From the NCBI GenBank assembly GCA_022818135.1, contig JAFMSR010000002.1, positions 20,062,085-20,126,084 on the forward strand: DNA of 64,000 nucleotides. The letters run 5' to 3'. The DNA comes from Saxidomus purpurata (Eukaryota > Mollusca > Bivalvia > Venerida > Veneridae). Within the stretch, counting starts at the first letter, position 1. Every line of letters starts with the position of its first letter. Positions 31,043-46,000 of this stretch are shown in pieces. The translations under genes were made by a program, and so were the position numbers. The notes beneath the pieces are model-generated. The model had not been told where the DNA came from. It did not search any database and saw nothing but the letters and a program-made list of their open reading frames with translations.

Positions 31043-34000
31043 CTGAAATTCATTTTTGTAATACAGAAAAAAATACATTAAAAACAATAAATATGCAAGG
31101 TCCTTTAACCTGCTTCAAGGCAAATATTTTTTATTTTACATTTAGGGCAGTGTTGATTAATTAAAATCATGCTGGAAGTGCCAAATCCACTCATGTCTGT
31201 AGGCCTTGACCTACTGACCCGAAAACAGTAGGGATCATTTACATGTTGCAGGCAACCTTCTGAGCAAGTTTGATGAAAGTTGAATGAAAATTGTGACCTA
31301 CAGAGTGTTATCAAGGAAACCCTTTGGAGGTCACTGTGACCTTGACCTTCAACCCACTGATCCCAAAAACAATAGGGATCATTTACAGGTTGCAGGGATC
31401 CTTATGAGCAAGTTTTATGAAAGTCAAAAGAAAATTGTGACCTGTAGATTATCATCAAGGAAAAGTTTACAGACAGACGGATGGACAATGTCCTAAAAAT
31501 TGGATGTTGTGTGGCTCTTCTTTTGTTCTCTCTATTTCTTTTGTTCTCTTTATTGTTCTTTTTAGCCACATAAGCCATAAAATAGTCACATCACCAAAAT
31601 GGAATGAATCATATCAAAGAGAATTTACTGTTACCTATTGTATCCACTTAAACTCCACATTTTAGGCGTGAATGGACAGACAGACGACAGACAAACAGTG
31701 AAACCACCATGGTATAAGCTCTGCTGGACATTGGAAATATATCATGCACAAAAAATGTGACCAGATTTAGCAAATGATTGCACAATGAATATCCATGACG
31801 AAGAGCAGACAGTTCTAATTTGTTGAAAACTTCGTGGTTATCTAACTTGGCTAAGAAATTATTCCCAGAGTGCCTGGGCAATTCAGGCAGTTATTCAACT
31901 TGGCTAAGATTATATGCCCATAACAGTGTTGTGCTCATTTTTGGTGATGAATGAATAAAAATAACAATTTCATGTTAGAGAGCAGACAGCCACTGTGCTA
32001 ATTTGATAAATCTCAGAAATCTAAGGTCCATAACTTCCCGGTGCCTGAGGTGATCTGGGTGGTTATTGAACTTGTCTTGGATATTGGCCCATAAATTTTG
32101 TGACCAACTTTGGTGATGATGTAGATAAAAACTATTCAAATTAGACGACAGACAGTACTAACTTAGAGAATTATTTTGAGACTGCCTGCTGCAATCTGGC
32201 TGGTCATTGTACTTGGTCAAGACTTAATGTTTATGAAGATTGTTATCAGGTCTGGTGATGATTACACAAAGAGAAAACAACATAGAGAGCAGGCAAGCTA
32301 ATTTGGTGATAGTTTAGCACTTTAAGGGCTGCTCTTCCAATATGACTGGATTTAGTAATTATTTGATAAAGTAAAAGGGCCATCATGGCCATGGATTTCT
32401 CACCTGAGAAACATTGCACGAATGATTGGGATTAGTAAAGAAATGCAGATGCTACAGTGTAAACATACTTAAAATATTCATTTTTTTGTTAGATCAGGGG
32501 CCATAACTCATCTGAGATCTTATAGTCATAAACATTTATAATTTATGTTCAAGTTTAATAAGGATTGCTTTAGAAATGTGAGCAATAGAGTGTAAACAAA
32601 CTGAACGTTGATGATGGATGACAGATGACAGATTAGGTCAAAAGGTCATGATCAAGTATTGAAATTTGTATGAAAATCTGTCTCTGTGGCCCCAAATTTC
32701 TTGCCTGTAACTTCAAAGAATGAAAGTACATCATGGTCAACTTGGCCTAGATTTCACAGTCACACAGACACATTGTAAATATGATTAGGTTAAGTGAAGA
32801 AATTGAGGGGCTAGAGTGTAAACATACTTCTGTTAAATCAAGGTCCATAACTCTCTAAATATTGATATGACCAATGCCATACTCAAGTTTATTTGAGATT
32901 TAATGGTAATACATATTCTTAGTAAATATGATTATGATTAGTGAAGAAATGAAGGCACTAGAACATAGTTAAATACTGCTGTTTTTGTTCAATCAGGGTC
33001 CATAACTCTGGAAGTTTTGATCCAATCAAACCAAAAATTGACCTCATCTTATAGCTTTACATACCATGTTCAAGTTGACTGGGATTACTTTAGAAATTTG
33101 AGCAAAAGAGTGTAAACAATCTAAATTTTGACGGACGATGATACGGACAAAGGACATCAGGTAATCACGATAGCTCACATTGAGCACTCTGTGCTCACAG
33201 CTGACAACATTCACGCAGTTGATCCACTAATATATCTAGCATCAGGAGTTGGGAGTATGTAAAAGTCCAGTTTTGAAATTCAGCAATGTAAGGAGAAATG
33301 TAAAATATTTGATAGCATGTCAAGTGACGAGTTTAAGTTTCTTCCAAATTTTTATAAAAATACATACATATACATGTACTTTATTTGTAGGGATATACAA
33401 GTATATGATGTGTAACTAGTTTAAAAATTACCTCCAGATTAAAGGAACTAAGTTGAACCAAACATACAGAACTAGTTCCAAACAGTTAATCTCAGGATAC
33501 AGAAAAAAAAACAGTCATTTAAAGCAGCATTTATCTTAAATTTTTTTAATTAGGCACTTTTGTCAGTTGTCTCCCATTTTCACTAACTGAAAGTAAGTAG
33601 GTCACTATTTTATTTTTCTAAAATGATAAAAAATAAGGTAAACATTTGCAACTAAGAACAAATTTGGCAACAAATTATTGACAGTCCTGTAAGTTTAATA
33701 AACACGGATGTGAGAAATTTCACACATATTAACTGGGGTACCGCTATAAGAAACAAGAGTAAAGTAAGAGGACTCGACCTACAGATATGACCTACTTGCA
33801 CTTTTGGTATCTAGGACATTATCCAAAATTAATAATACTGGCTCTGTTAGGCATGTTGCTGCTTATTTGGGTGACCCCTTACACAGGTGTAACTGTACAC
33901 AGTGTTTTTGCTGGTAAACAGTAACTTAATGACATGGAATTGTAAAATTCCAGTGACTTACTCTCAACATAGACAAACTGGTTATTCTTTGGATCACTTG

Positions 34001-37000
34001 TCAAACCATGTGTCCCCTGTTTATTCTTCTTCTTTATCTGACCAACTCCAAGCGTCATTCTCATTCTGCGTACAATGAAGTCCACAATCTCGTACTCATT
34101 TGACTGTTTAAGTTCATCATTGCGAACTGCGGTAAAGCCCTCAAGAATCACAGTGATAAAGAAGTTGATGAGGATGATGTTGAACATCAGACAGAAAAAT
34201 CCAAACATCACAGGACCAACAATCTTTGTTTCTGCCATCATAGAAGCGTAATCAAACTTGTCTGAAAAATCCAAGTTTTCCCTCTAAATTAAGTATACTT
34301 TATCTCAACAGTACTTTACGGGTTGTGCCGCTATAAGCCTCAAACGAGGACAGTGGACCCAAAAAGCACAAATACAAACAAATCAACAGTGCTTTATAGC
34401 ATCACTAAAAATTAAATACAGTTGAACCTGTCTTAGGCAACCACATGGGGGAAATAGAAAGTATGGGTCAGGATGTTGCTTAACTCAGGTGGTCAGAAGG
34501 GCAGGTCCTACTGTACATATAGTAATACAACTGGAGCAGAACAGCTTTCATCAGCAATATCTTTTTTTTAAGGGATGCCTCTCAGTTTTCATAATTTCTT
34601 TAGTGATAGCACAAAATGATTTGGTCCTAAAGAAGTAGCTGTGTATGTAGATATTTCATATACATGTAGAAGCCTGTGGACTGAAAGGCTGCTATGACCT
34701 ATAAAGTTTCATGACAAACAGCAGAAATTCTTGGGATTGTACACACAAAATTGGCATCAAAGAGATTTCATAAATTTTGCAATGGTATACAAATGTACAT
34801 GTTTGTGGTTTTTGATTGTCACTATTTATATATGTATAGCTTGCCTGAACCATTAAAGCAATGTGGGACAATTGAAAGTTGTATATACTGTCACTAATGT
34901 CAAGGTCAACCCTATTTTATAGCACAGAAGGTTTAAATATGATAACTAAAAGGTCATTTGATTGTTGAACAGTAAATACATTATTAAACTGTTGCAACTT
35001 TAAATGACATAACCAATATAAAGGATTGAACTGAAGGGTGTTAGAATATGTTATATTAATCACACAAAGGACCAGTCTGTAACATGAAAATATGTTATAA
35101 ACCATAAATGCCTAATGGTTCCACACAAAACTAAACTTTAAATCATGAACTAGCTTATATTACATACTGAGCATCATGGATACAAGTGTTTCCAGGGTGG
35201 TGATGAAGTTCCTGAATGTCCGTAGATTTCGCCCAAAGAATACGTAGGCCATCATCGCAAACGCACAAAAAGCCACTACAAAGACAACCAGAAAACTGAC
35301 TATAGGTTTCCCAACATGCACCAGTGTGTCACCAAGTACAGAAATCTTCTTGTTAAATCTGAGCAGATGGATGAATCTGATTGTGTACATGTACACTAGG
35401 AAAGCAATCATGTAGCCACATAGCTGAAATATATGAATTACTTTGTATATATATTTATTACCCTTCCATGAAATTTGGTCTTCTGATTGGTCAACGATCC
35501 ATAAATATATATTGATATTTACGGGCAAGCCGTTTATATTCACTTGACATATCCCGTTACTGTACCCCATGCTAAACGTAAGCTTGTTCAATGTATAAGT
35601 CCAAGCTGATTTGTGACGTCATGTAGTGACATTGAGGTATCATTATGGGGATTTGAAGGTCTGCTTACGTTCAGCCGTTAAATAAATAAAACATGAACGG
35701 AATCTTTCAATATTTAAGACAGGGAAGGGTAATAAAATTGTTATTTGTTTTTTGACGTGATATATGGGGATATATTACCTGCCTCGACATAATATAAGTC
35801 TAGGCGGGTATATATCCCCATATACCGCATCAAAAACAAAATAACATATAATATTATAAGCAATGGGCACCAGCCAGTGCAGATGAGAATAAAAACGATC
35901 TCCAGAAATGATATGGTAACCTTCCTTATCTAGTTAGTGGAGAAGTAACACCTTTAGACATTAGTCTTTTAGTCATTGTAGCATATATAGCATTATGGAA
36001 GCCCACTAGATAGCTTTTAATCAATGTAAAGCAAGGAAAGCAAATAAAGGAACAATGTTTTGTTCATGTTTCTCTCGAAAGGTATGTCTGTGTCATATAC
36101 TTTGACAATAAGAGGGCCAAGATGGCCCTATATCACCAACCAGAGTACATGACCTACTTATAATCCAATGTGACCTAAATAAACCTTGCACTATATATCA
36201 TTTAAACACAAAGCTTCTGTTTGAGGTTGACAGGACAAACATTCTGACCATTTTACACGATGATTGACTATAAACAGAGACTACTAGAGTATAAACAAAG
36301 TTTTACTTGGATTTAACCTGGTGACCAAGTTTTTAATCCCCAGTGACCAGCATTCACTCTTGATCTAAAAATCAAAAGACAAACAATCCGACCAAATTTC
36401 ATGAAGATTGGGTATTAATAAAGAGAGATAATTACTTAAGACAAAAGTTTTGTTCATGTTTCTCTGGTTGTCCTATGTTAGAATGTCAAGTTTTGCTGGA
36501 TTGCCATTAAAAGTGATCAAGATATAGCCCAGACAAAGGGAAATAATGAAGATGTTATTGTACCTCTGTATAAATGTGAAGTTTCATCAGACTATTTTTT
36601 AATGAAGACTGAAATATTGAAAATTAACTAAAGTAAAAACTGAGAATTACCTCATCAAGAAGGACAGCATAGTGTAAGTTAGTGAATGCATTTGGGTTAT
36701 TCTGTACATCTTTCATCTTTCCTATGTTAATGACAGTTCTGTATATGAACAATATAATGATTGTATAAATCAGAGCAAGGCATATTATTTCCCACCAGTT
36801 CCAGAAATCCTGAAAAGAGAGGGTGTACATATGTAAAGAGGTTGTCTCTTAAATATTTTGCATTGAACACTATGAAAAGCATTCAAATTTCAAAGTTGAT
36901 TTTTAAAACTTTAGATCTTTAACATTTTTGAACTGACTACTGTATCTTGTTAAAACAATTATAATATGTTTCAGTTATATGCAGTCATATGCAGTTATAT

Positions 37001-40000
37001 GCAGCATGCGCCCTAAAGAAAGTTTGTAATTTCAAATAATTTGGTTGTGACTGTCAGAAGAAAATGTCACTTTATATTGCAAGGCTGCTGGAGTTCTCTT
37101 CCTTTTTTCACCAATATTTAAGATTAAATTGTAAATATTATACCTTCATTGATTCCATGAAACAATACTAAAAATACAACATATTATACTTTCTAGCCCA
37201 AGATACCTTGAAATAAAGCCATCTTCTGGCTTTAAGTTGCCTTATTTCTCGAACAGTGAAGTAAATCACAAATATGATTGTTACAAATTCCATTGCCATA
37301 ACAAAGTACATGAATGCTCCAGCATAACGATCCAGACGTAATATATGCCACTTAGGGCTCATCTCCAAACCTATAAAATATATGTACTTTGTTTAACAAG
37401 TTCCCCAAGAGAAGCATGACTTTGGGCATTCCTACAATGGGCAGAGCTGTCAAACCTTCACTTCAGAAACTACAGGCAAGCATTTTAATATATTCAAATT
37501 CATGACACCTTGCTGTGCTAAGAGACTAAATAACTATTACACTAAAATGTATTCTGTTTTAATACAACAAAATTTACTGGCTGAATTGTAAAACTCAATG
37601 CCTTTCCAAAAGCAACAATAACAACAATAAAATGCATTTGCAAGATCAAATAAAAGCATTGTAGTACTATTTCAAACAATGAATTTCTGCCAGATCTGTT
37701 AAAAGATTAGCTTTTATTGTTTACTGATCACAGGACATAAAAATTACCCATGGTGGTTTACCCACCAAATTGAAAACTTGAGGACTGGAAATTTATACTA
37801 TACCTCCTGTCTGTAGGAACTCAATAAGGTACATGGACACACCCCAAAGGTTCATATTTGGATTGTATAGGTTAAATTCCACAATAACTGCTCGGGTATT
37901 CGAGTCAATCCAACTGGTGTTACGTAAGAATTCAATTACATCTTGCGCTGTAAAATAGTCTGTACCTATAGACAAAAACATTGCTCTAACAGTTACTTAG
38001 TTCATTTGTATTGACACCTGATCAGAGGGGTTATAGGCAATAGTCTGGACATGGTCTAAACACAGTCACTGGATTATTTGTAAGAAAAATCTAGGAAGCA
38101 GTCAACAAACACAGATTTCACATTGTAAAGAAACCCTCTACAGTCTATTTGAAATATATACACTAGACAGGTAATATCTTGATATCTTAATTTAATAAAG
38201 TAAAGCTTGCACCCTTGAACAGGCTTCTCATTTTCTTAAACTCAACTGTGAGTACTGTATTAGCATGCATTAGTGCTTTTTTTAGATGAGTTAATCAAGC
38301 CATCAAGCTTGCTTTTTTTTTATCGTACATGTACAATGTAATATTTTTACCTAATTCTGCTACATAACCTCCCCCTCCATAAGTAGCAAACTCTCCCATG
38401 TAAGGGTAACCATCCAGTTCATCCCAGTCTCTGTATGTGAAGTATGTATGGGGCACCTGAGACCAAACTACAACAAATGCATCATACACTATACTTTATC
38501 ATATCCTTTTCATAGATAGACTATTCCTACAGACTGAGAGCGGTCATATGCCCAGTCTGCAATGTATGTGTAGACTCCCATAATATAGTGTATACCGACA
38601 CATTACTCTCCAGATCTATACATACTTTTTGTAGAAGTAAAAACATAGTTGTCTATAAATGTTTTGGGTATACAATATAATGTTTTTAAGATATACAATA
38701 TAATAATTGTAGACTAATGTTTGAGGTCAACATATAATTTTGTAGATCTGTGAAAAAGTGATATTGACCTTGGATTACCTCCTTCGTCTTCAAAACTATA
38801 CATTGTATATATCAAACTCAACAGTAGTCTATACTTAATTTTATAATATACCATGCTTCATGTCTTACAACACAATATAACACTGTTACAAATTCTGAGC
38901 CACCATGGTGCTGTGGTAGCATGCTCTCTGCAGGATTTGAGGGTCCTGGGTTTTACCCCAGCCAGTGCCAACTAGTGGTAGTGTCCTTAGGCAACACACA
39001 GTAATCCCACATTGCTTCTCTCTCCTCAAGGTTGATTACATTTGGAGGAGTCTTGAAGTCATGCATTTTGTGTTGTCTAGTTTATCTAACTGTACATAAC
39101 AGTCTTAGTGGCCTAGGCTCCCTGCTTTTGAAAAATGCACCCTATATCTCAAATAATCTTGTAAAATGTTCTAGTTTCAAGTCTAAACTATAAATCACAT
39201 TCTACATCTAACAACACAAAACCACCACTGTTTGGTAATGTCTAAAGCCAGCTTGTTACTTTCCTTAGACAACTAAAAAAATACTATCAATATTTTGTAA
39301 AATTTCACCTGTGAGGTCAACTGGTTCCCAGTTCGGTAGATAATGGTTCTTATCCTCCCTTGTCATTGAGTAACTTTTTTCACATTTAAACTGTAGATAG
39401 TTCATTGGGGCATCACACACATCTGAAAAAGCAGCCTTAAACTTTTAGGCAAGAGAGCCGTATTACCAGAATCACATTTGACAGACATAATGATCTATTT
39501 TCATTTTTTGGGGCCATCTTCTATTCATGAACTTAATCCCTATCAAGTCTGAAGACTGTAACTCAAAGCACTTTTAAGTTATTTGGCGGAAATAATTCTA
39601 AAATGCAATGTCAATATGACCTTCATCTTTGACTGTGTGAACTTAAAATCAATAACGATCACCAAATCTTAATAAACTATACATGTAGTTTGAAGATCTA
39701 AGGTTTAAACACTGTGGGAAGTTATTGAGTGGAAACAATTTTTATATACAAAGTGACCATGACCTTGACCTTTGAGCAAGTGACCCAAACATCAGTAGGG
39801 TTCATCTACTATCCATGACCACTGTAGCTACCAATTTGAGACATGTAGGTCAAAACTTTCAAGTTATTTAGCGGAAGCCCTTTTTAAAGCAAGGTTACTA
39901 TGACCTTGACCTTTAATAATAATAATAATAATAATAATCTCTTTATTTAAAGAAGCTAGCTCATTAAGCATATGTACATAAAGCAACATATTTCTTATCT

Positions 40001-43000
40001 ACCATGTGGCCTTCTATTAACAATAATAATACACAATTGAGAAAAACTAACACAACACATGCACGCACACACGCATGCACACACACACGCACACACACGT
40101 ACACTCACATACACACTAAAAATATTGAGCAGAACTTCATTATTATATTATACAATCAATCATTTACGGAGTAGTATATATATATTTTTTTATTCATTTA
40201 TAGTAATGACTCATGCACTGTCAACGATGGGATATCATCGTATAAATTTGACAAAAGTAAGTTATGTAGGGCAAGTTTGAATTGCTTAAGTGTTTTTTTG
40301 ATCCAGCGCCCTCAAAATGTAAAAGATTTATCTGCTGTCCATGACCAATGTCCCTATCAAGTGTTGAGACCCCTAGGACAAAGCCTCCTCAAATTATTGA
40401 GTGTACACTGTTTTTAAATGTGAGGTCACTGTGACCTTGATCTTTGACCAAGTGACTCAAAAAAAGTATAGGATTCATTTACTGTCCATGACCAATGTAA
40501 CCTCAAAGTTTAAGACCTCTAGATCAAAGCCTTCTCAAGTTATTAAATGGAAACCATTTTTAAATGAGGTCACAGTGACCTTGGCCTTTGACCCATTGAC
40601 CTCAAAATGAATAGGGTTTAACTATCATCCATAATCAATGTCCCTACCAAGATTGAGACCTCAAGGTCAAAGCCTTTCTTAAGTTATTGAGAAGAAAACC
40701 ATATTTAAAAGCAAAGTCACTGTGACCTTGACCTCTGACACAGTGGCCTCAAAATAAATAGGGTGCATCTACTGTCAATGACCTTTGTCCCTACCGAGTA
40801 CAAGACCTCCAGGTCAAAGCCTTGTGGAACCAAAGGTCTACCTACCAACCTAAAGAAACCAACAAATCGACCAACTGACAGCTGCAAAGCAATATACCCA
40901 CTTTTTTAAAGGGTGGGGGTGGGGGGGCATAAATGCTAGCCATACCTGATCTGATACGGACTTGTCGCAGTCTTGCTCCACCTACCAGGAGCGTCTGTCT
41001 GTCCACTATGAGAGGTTCTGTGTATGTCTCACCATTGTAAAACTCTCTGTCATACAGTCCATTCAACAGCACATTCTCAGTCCAGTTCCAGAAGTCTTTA
41101 TATCTAGATATCTGTGCAAGAAATATTATAACAAAATATGTAGACTGGTTTTTCTTAACTGTAAATGATGATTGTTGTTCACTAGCTTAAACTGCACTGG
41201 CAGTAAATCCAAGAACAACAAGGAATAAGAAAGCAGCTTGTTGACAACTGAGGTAAAAAATTTCATATCTTCATCAGAAAACAAAAAATCTGCGTACAAA
41301 TGTATATGTAAATAGCATTATAGTCTCACCAGGTTGAATTCTTGTTTGGTTCCTGTCACAGCTTTCTCAAAGGTTCCATGATTAAATATGTCATTGTATG
41401 TAACTTGCATCCTGTATGACCATGTATCACGGTTACTGTATGCCAGTAACAGTACCAGAAACAAGTACGAAAAACATACAACCACCTCACGGATTATCTC
41501 GTGCATCTGACGCTCTTTCTCTCTGAAATATATGCCAAGTAAATTGTTTGACAGTTTCTACATAAACATGCATTTTATTTCACATTCCTTTCATTGACAA
41601 CAGTTTATCAACACCAATGCTAGGATATGAAACTGCATTAACTGATTATCAACTGCTAACTTTTACCCAGGTTTGCTTAAATCATGGAAAATACAAATTA
41701 AATGTACTGAACGCATATACCAGTTAAGAGGTCTTTAACATTTGCAATGATGAAGATTTTCCAGACAAAAACACTATGTAGTGTTTTAACTACCACTTAC
41801 CGTTCTGCTTTGGCAGTTCTGAGGAAATCTATTTCTGGTGGAAGAGGTGCATTCGCTTTTCTGTTTTCCAACATACGTAGTGTATCTGGATTAACTAAAT
41901 CCTTCTCTGTAAGATGTTTATGTAACCACTCCTCATCCGTATTTAGATCATTGCCCGCGTTATCGTCGCCGGCTCCTTCTGGCTTCTTTATGACCAGGGC
42001 ATAGAACATGGACAGAAATAGGACCTGACAACGATAAAATCATCAACTTATTGAAAATTTAAACATACAAGAGCTGCACTGAAACCTGTGGTTTAAAGGC
42101 CTCAGATCAGAACAAGCTACGGTTGTTTCTCTTTTTCCCCAGGTTGTATAGTTGTGCACCTAGGGTTTTGTTTGTGGAATCATCCAGCAAGGATGGAATT
42201 ATGGCCCTTCACTGAGAGAAAACTGGCAACTTTAAACTTGTGTCATATATATCCCAAAAAACAACAGTAACACTATTTGCTAAACAAAATACTATCAAAA
42301 AAATTCTATAATGTCTGTATCTTATGGCAACCTGACCAAGTGTCATACCTTGAGTGGCTGTGAGAAGAAGATGGATTCAAAGGCGGATATGAAGAAGGAT
42401 ATGAGCCACTCAAGTGATTTGCTCTTGCCAAACACACCCGCTATCTCCACTGTCAGCCAGAACGTTACAGTGACAGTACAGAAACATAACGCATAGCCAA
42501 TATACACACACCAGTGAGGCAAACGTTTAGCAACTTTTTTCTTTTTACGCTCCTGAAAATAAGAAAACATATCTTTATCATCAAGTTTTTTAGAAAGCTC
42601 AATATCTGTTCTTGGGTTCATTTTTTGCCAGGGAAATGGACATGACATGTGTGAAAAGTGTGTTAACCAGTGCTGTTTTCTTAAAGCAAGATCATTATCT
42701 TTCAAACTTTGAGATAAAGAAAGTAAATGAAGTGCTTCAAGGTAACTAGATGCCCACGTGCAACATGTCGAGCCCACCATATGTCAAAAGGGCTAACTCC
42801 TTACCAAGTAGAGATGGGTCAAAATACACCTAAATATTGGATGTAACATGCATGTTGTACCACAGAAAAGTGGTCTCGATTTTTCTCTACGGCCAGTAAT
42901 AAAAAAGTTACAATATAAGCTATTTATAGTAACAACAAAGGGAAGTAATTATAAAAACAAGGGAAGCCCATGGTGGTGAACATTTGTACAAAGTAACATC

Positions 43001-46000
43001 AAAATCCCTCCATGCATGAAGAAGAAATGCTCCAGACAAAGATATTCTTGACTTTGAACTTTAACCTCTAAGTATGACCTTGACCTTAGGCCTAAGGACC
43101 TGGTTCTTGCGCATGACACTCCTTCTTATGATGGTGAACATTTGTGCCAAGTTAAATTAAAATCCCTCCATGCATGAAAAAGATATGCTCCGGACAAAGT
43201 CATTCTTGAATTTGACCTTTAACCTCAAAGTGTGACCTTGACCTTAGACCTAGGGACCTGGTTCTTGTGCATGACACTCCGTCTCATGATGGTGAACATT
43301 TGTGCCAAGTAACATCAAAATCCCTCCATGCATGAAAAAGATATGGTCCAGACAAAATCGGACGGACGGACGCATGCACGCATGGACGCACGCACGTACA
43401 CCGAACCGCCAAAAGTGACAACTAAGTCGAGCTCACCACAAGCGGGCTCGACAAAAATTGTAAAGACATGATGGAATACAACTGAAAACTGGGAAAAAGT
43501 AGGGAAGTCTGACTTTACCATCCGTATTGCTGCTATTTTGAAAACTAATGCAATTGTTCATGGAAAATTCAGTGAATATGGCTGATATGACTCTGTCAGA
43601 ATCACATTTACAAGCTGTCATCTGTTTCAAGCAACACTTTCCATGACAAATTCTCTAATGTAAAAAATAATCTTTTTTATATCAGGAACTGGTTTAGTGA
43701 CATGCTCAATGAAATGTAAAGCAAAATTATATTAAAATTATCTGTCCAAAGAGTAAGGTACTTCATAATGTTTTAATTATACACAGTGTAACAATAGGTT
43801 TCAAAAGTTGAAAATGATTACCTCAAGATCTTTTGGCAGTGGAATGTTGGCTACTTGAATAAGTCCAAGGTCTTTTTCTGTCACCTCACCCGGCTTTGTC
43901 AAATTACGTTTATGTACATTTCCTGTGTCAAGGTACTCTCTTTGATCTTTCAGCTCTTCTTCAACAAAATATTCAACATCTTCATCCTCTTCATCTTCCC
44001 AGGATGATTTTACATCACTTTTCTTTTTATCCTCATCTTCACTGTTCTTTTTCTGAATATCTTCTTTCTTGACAACATTTTTCTTTGGTGGGGGACGTGA
44101 GTAACGGAAAATCATTACAATAAGGATGTTGATGGGTAATGTTATAGCACTACTGACAATGCCGATGTAGACGCCAGCGAGACTTATACCAACAGGTCCA
44201 ACTTTCAACTCCTCCGAAGAGTTTGCTGCTGTCCCGTACCAAGCAATACTTGCACACATTGAACAGAAGATCAGAGATAAGCAGCAGGTTAGACGCTGAA
44301 CACATGTGAAATTACTTTTGGCAGGTCGCTTGAAGATGCTGAACCAAATATGGCTGTCAGTCAAGTTTGTTTTGGCTTTACTCCAGAAAAGGAAGCTGAA
44401 GTTAGTAAGTTCTGCCTTCCCTGCTATAGGTACCACACGGTCAATCTGAATACATTACAAACAAAATAAATATAATTTCACTCCTCAATTACTATTTCAC
44501 TGCTGAGAAAAAGTAACAAATAAATAAATACAGTCTAACCTGTCTATTGTGGTCACCATCATTGGAGCAGTGACTTCAATAGTGCAATATTGCATAATTT
44601 CAGCTGGCCGCTGCCCACAGTAAACAGGGTCACACTATATACAGGATCATTATATAGGGATTTTCATCCATCAGACCTGAGGATGGCTGTCACAGGCAGG
44701 GTCATGCTATATACAGGTAACCACTTATGCAGGTTAGACTGTATACAATTTTACTTAAAATAAAATAATTTAATGACAGTTCATTTTGTAATAAATTCTC
44801 GTAATGTTTATTCCTGAAATGAATATTCAGGGACTTTGTCTTCATGTATGTTTTATAATATGTTATAATACATTTACCAGTCCATCATCAGAGTCAAGAG
44901 ACAGCCATTCCTCACAGAGAAAGAAATACTTGTGCCCTGTCTGCATATCACGTAGCATGAATCTACTGAAGTACCAGGAAGGACTGCTGCCCATGTTATC
45001 ATGCCAAATTCTGTAAAATAATTCCAGTCATATAGCTCAATACAGTGAAACCAGGGTTATATAATTATTGACATCTTATCATTAAATTTTAATCCATTTC
45101 TTATGTAAATAGTAGTGTGTGTATTATGGCAGCTGTATTCTGGCATACTGAAGACCCCATTAAAATCAGTAATAATGAAGCAATACTGAAAACATTTATA
45201 TATTTTACCTAAGATGTGTAAGATTGCCAAGAGGTCTTGGCACAGCCATCACAAAGGAGTCAACACCGCCACGAATCAGAATTTTACGTTTATCATCTTC
45301 AACAACCCTAGGTGCTGTCTCGTCCAAATCTCCAGTCACAATGAATGACACCTTAGCAGTTGTTCCTGAATTGTAAGTGATAAACTAGAAAATTGTTTTC
45401 GGAAAAAACATATGTCTCCCCCCTGCCCCGCCCTGACTCCCTCTCCAACTGACATCAAACCAAAACAGGTCATTCATGGGTTATCAAAAATAAGCCTATC
45501 AAGTTGTATCATCCTGGGACCAACCATTCTTCAGTCATTGATAAAAAAACCCATTTCTGTGCCCCTGAAAATGAAGTTACAGGGGGGGTACACTGGAGTC
45601 TCATTGTCCATGTGTCTGTACACATTTTGTCTGCGCTATTTATCAGCAACCACTGGCCAGATACCAATTAAATTTTACAGGAGATATTGGTACCAAGCCT
45701 ATTGGTGCATATTATTGACATATTGCACTACATGTAGATTATTTTCCGCTAACTTATGGCCCTTTGATTTTGTCAGCAAGTTGTGTCACTATTTCTCAGC
45801 AATCAAAAGCAGGAAATCAACAAAACTTCACAGAAGTTATAAATACTAAGCATTTTTGTAACATGTTGTGCAAGGAAAAATTTTCATGCAGTTATGGCCG
45901 TTTTATTATTTAAGGAAATTTTGTGCGCGTTATTTCTCAGCATCCAAAGGCGGGAAATCATTGAAACTTTATACCAAACCTATGTGCTAATTCATATAAG

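Larger units (their letters stand above)
39530..40830 (+). repeat. Tandem-module repeat, GTGACCTTGACCTTTGACC family
   Basis: About seven diverged units share CACTGTGACCTTGACCTTTG, ATGACCAATGTCCCTACCAAG and AGGTCAAAGCCTTCTCAAGT. Interrupted by AT-rich DNA with (AAT)n and (CA)n tracts at 39915-40120. Confidence 0.7.

Noticed and set aside
35424..35591. Upstream extension of the p30 open frame
   Set aside because: It is intron and MITE sequence; acceptor ATATTTCAG and family alignment place the exon start at 35423.
45412..45849. 145-codon plus-strand frame
   Set aside because: Overlaps degenerate tandem repeats in a polycystin intron and has no recognisable domain or splice context.
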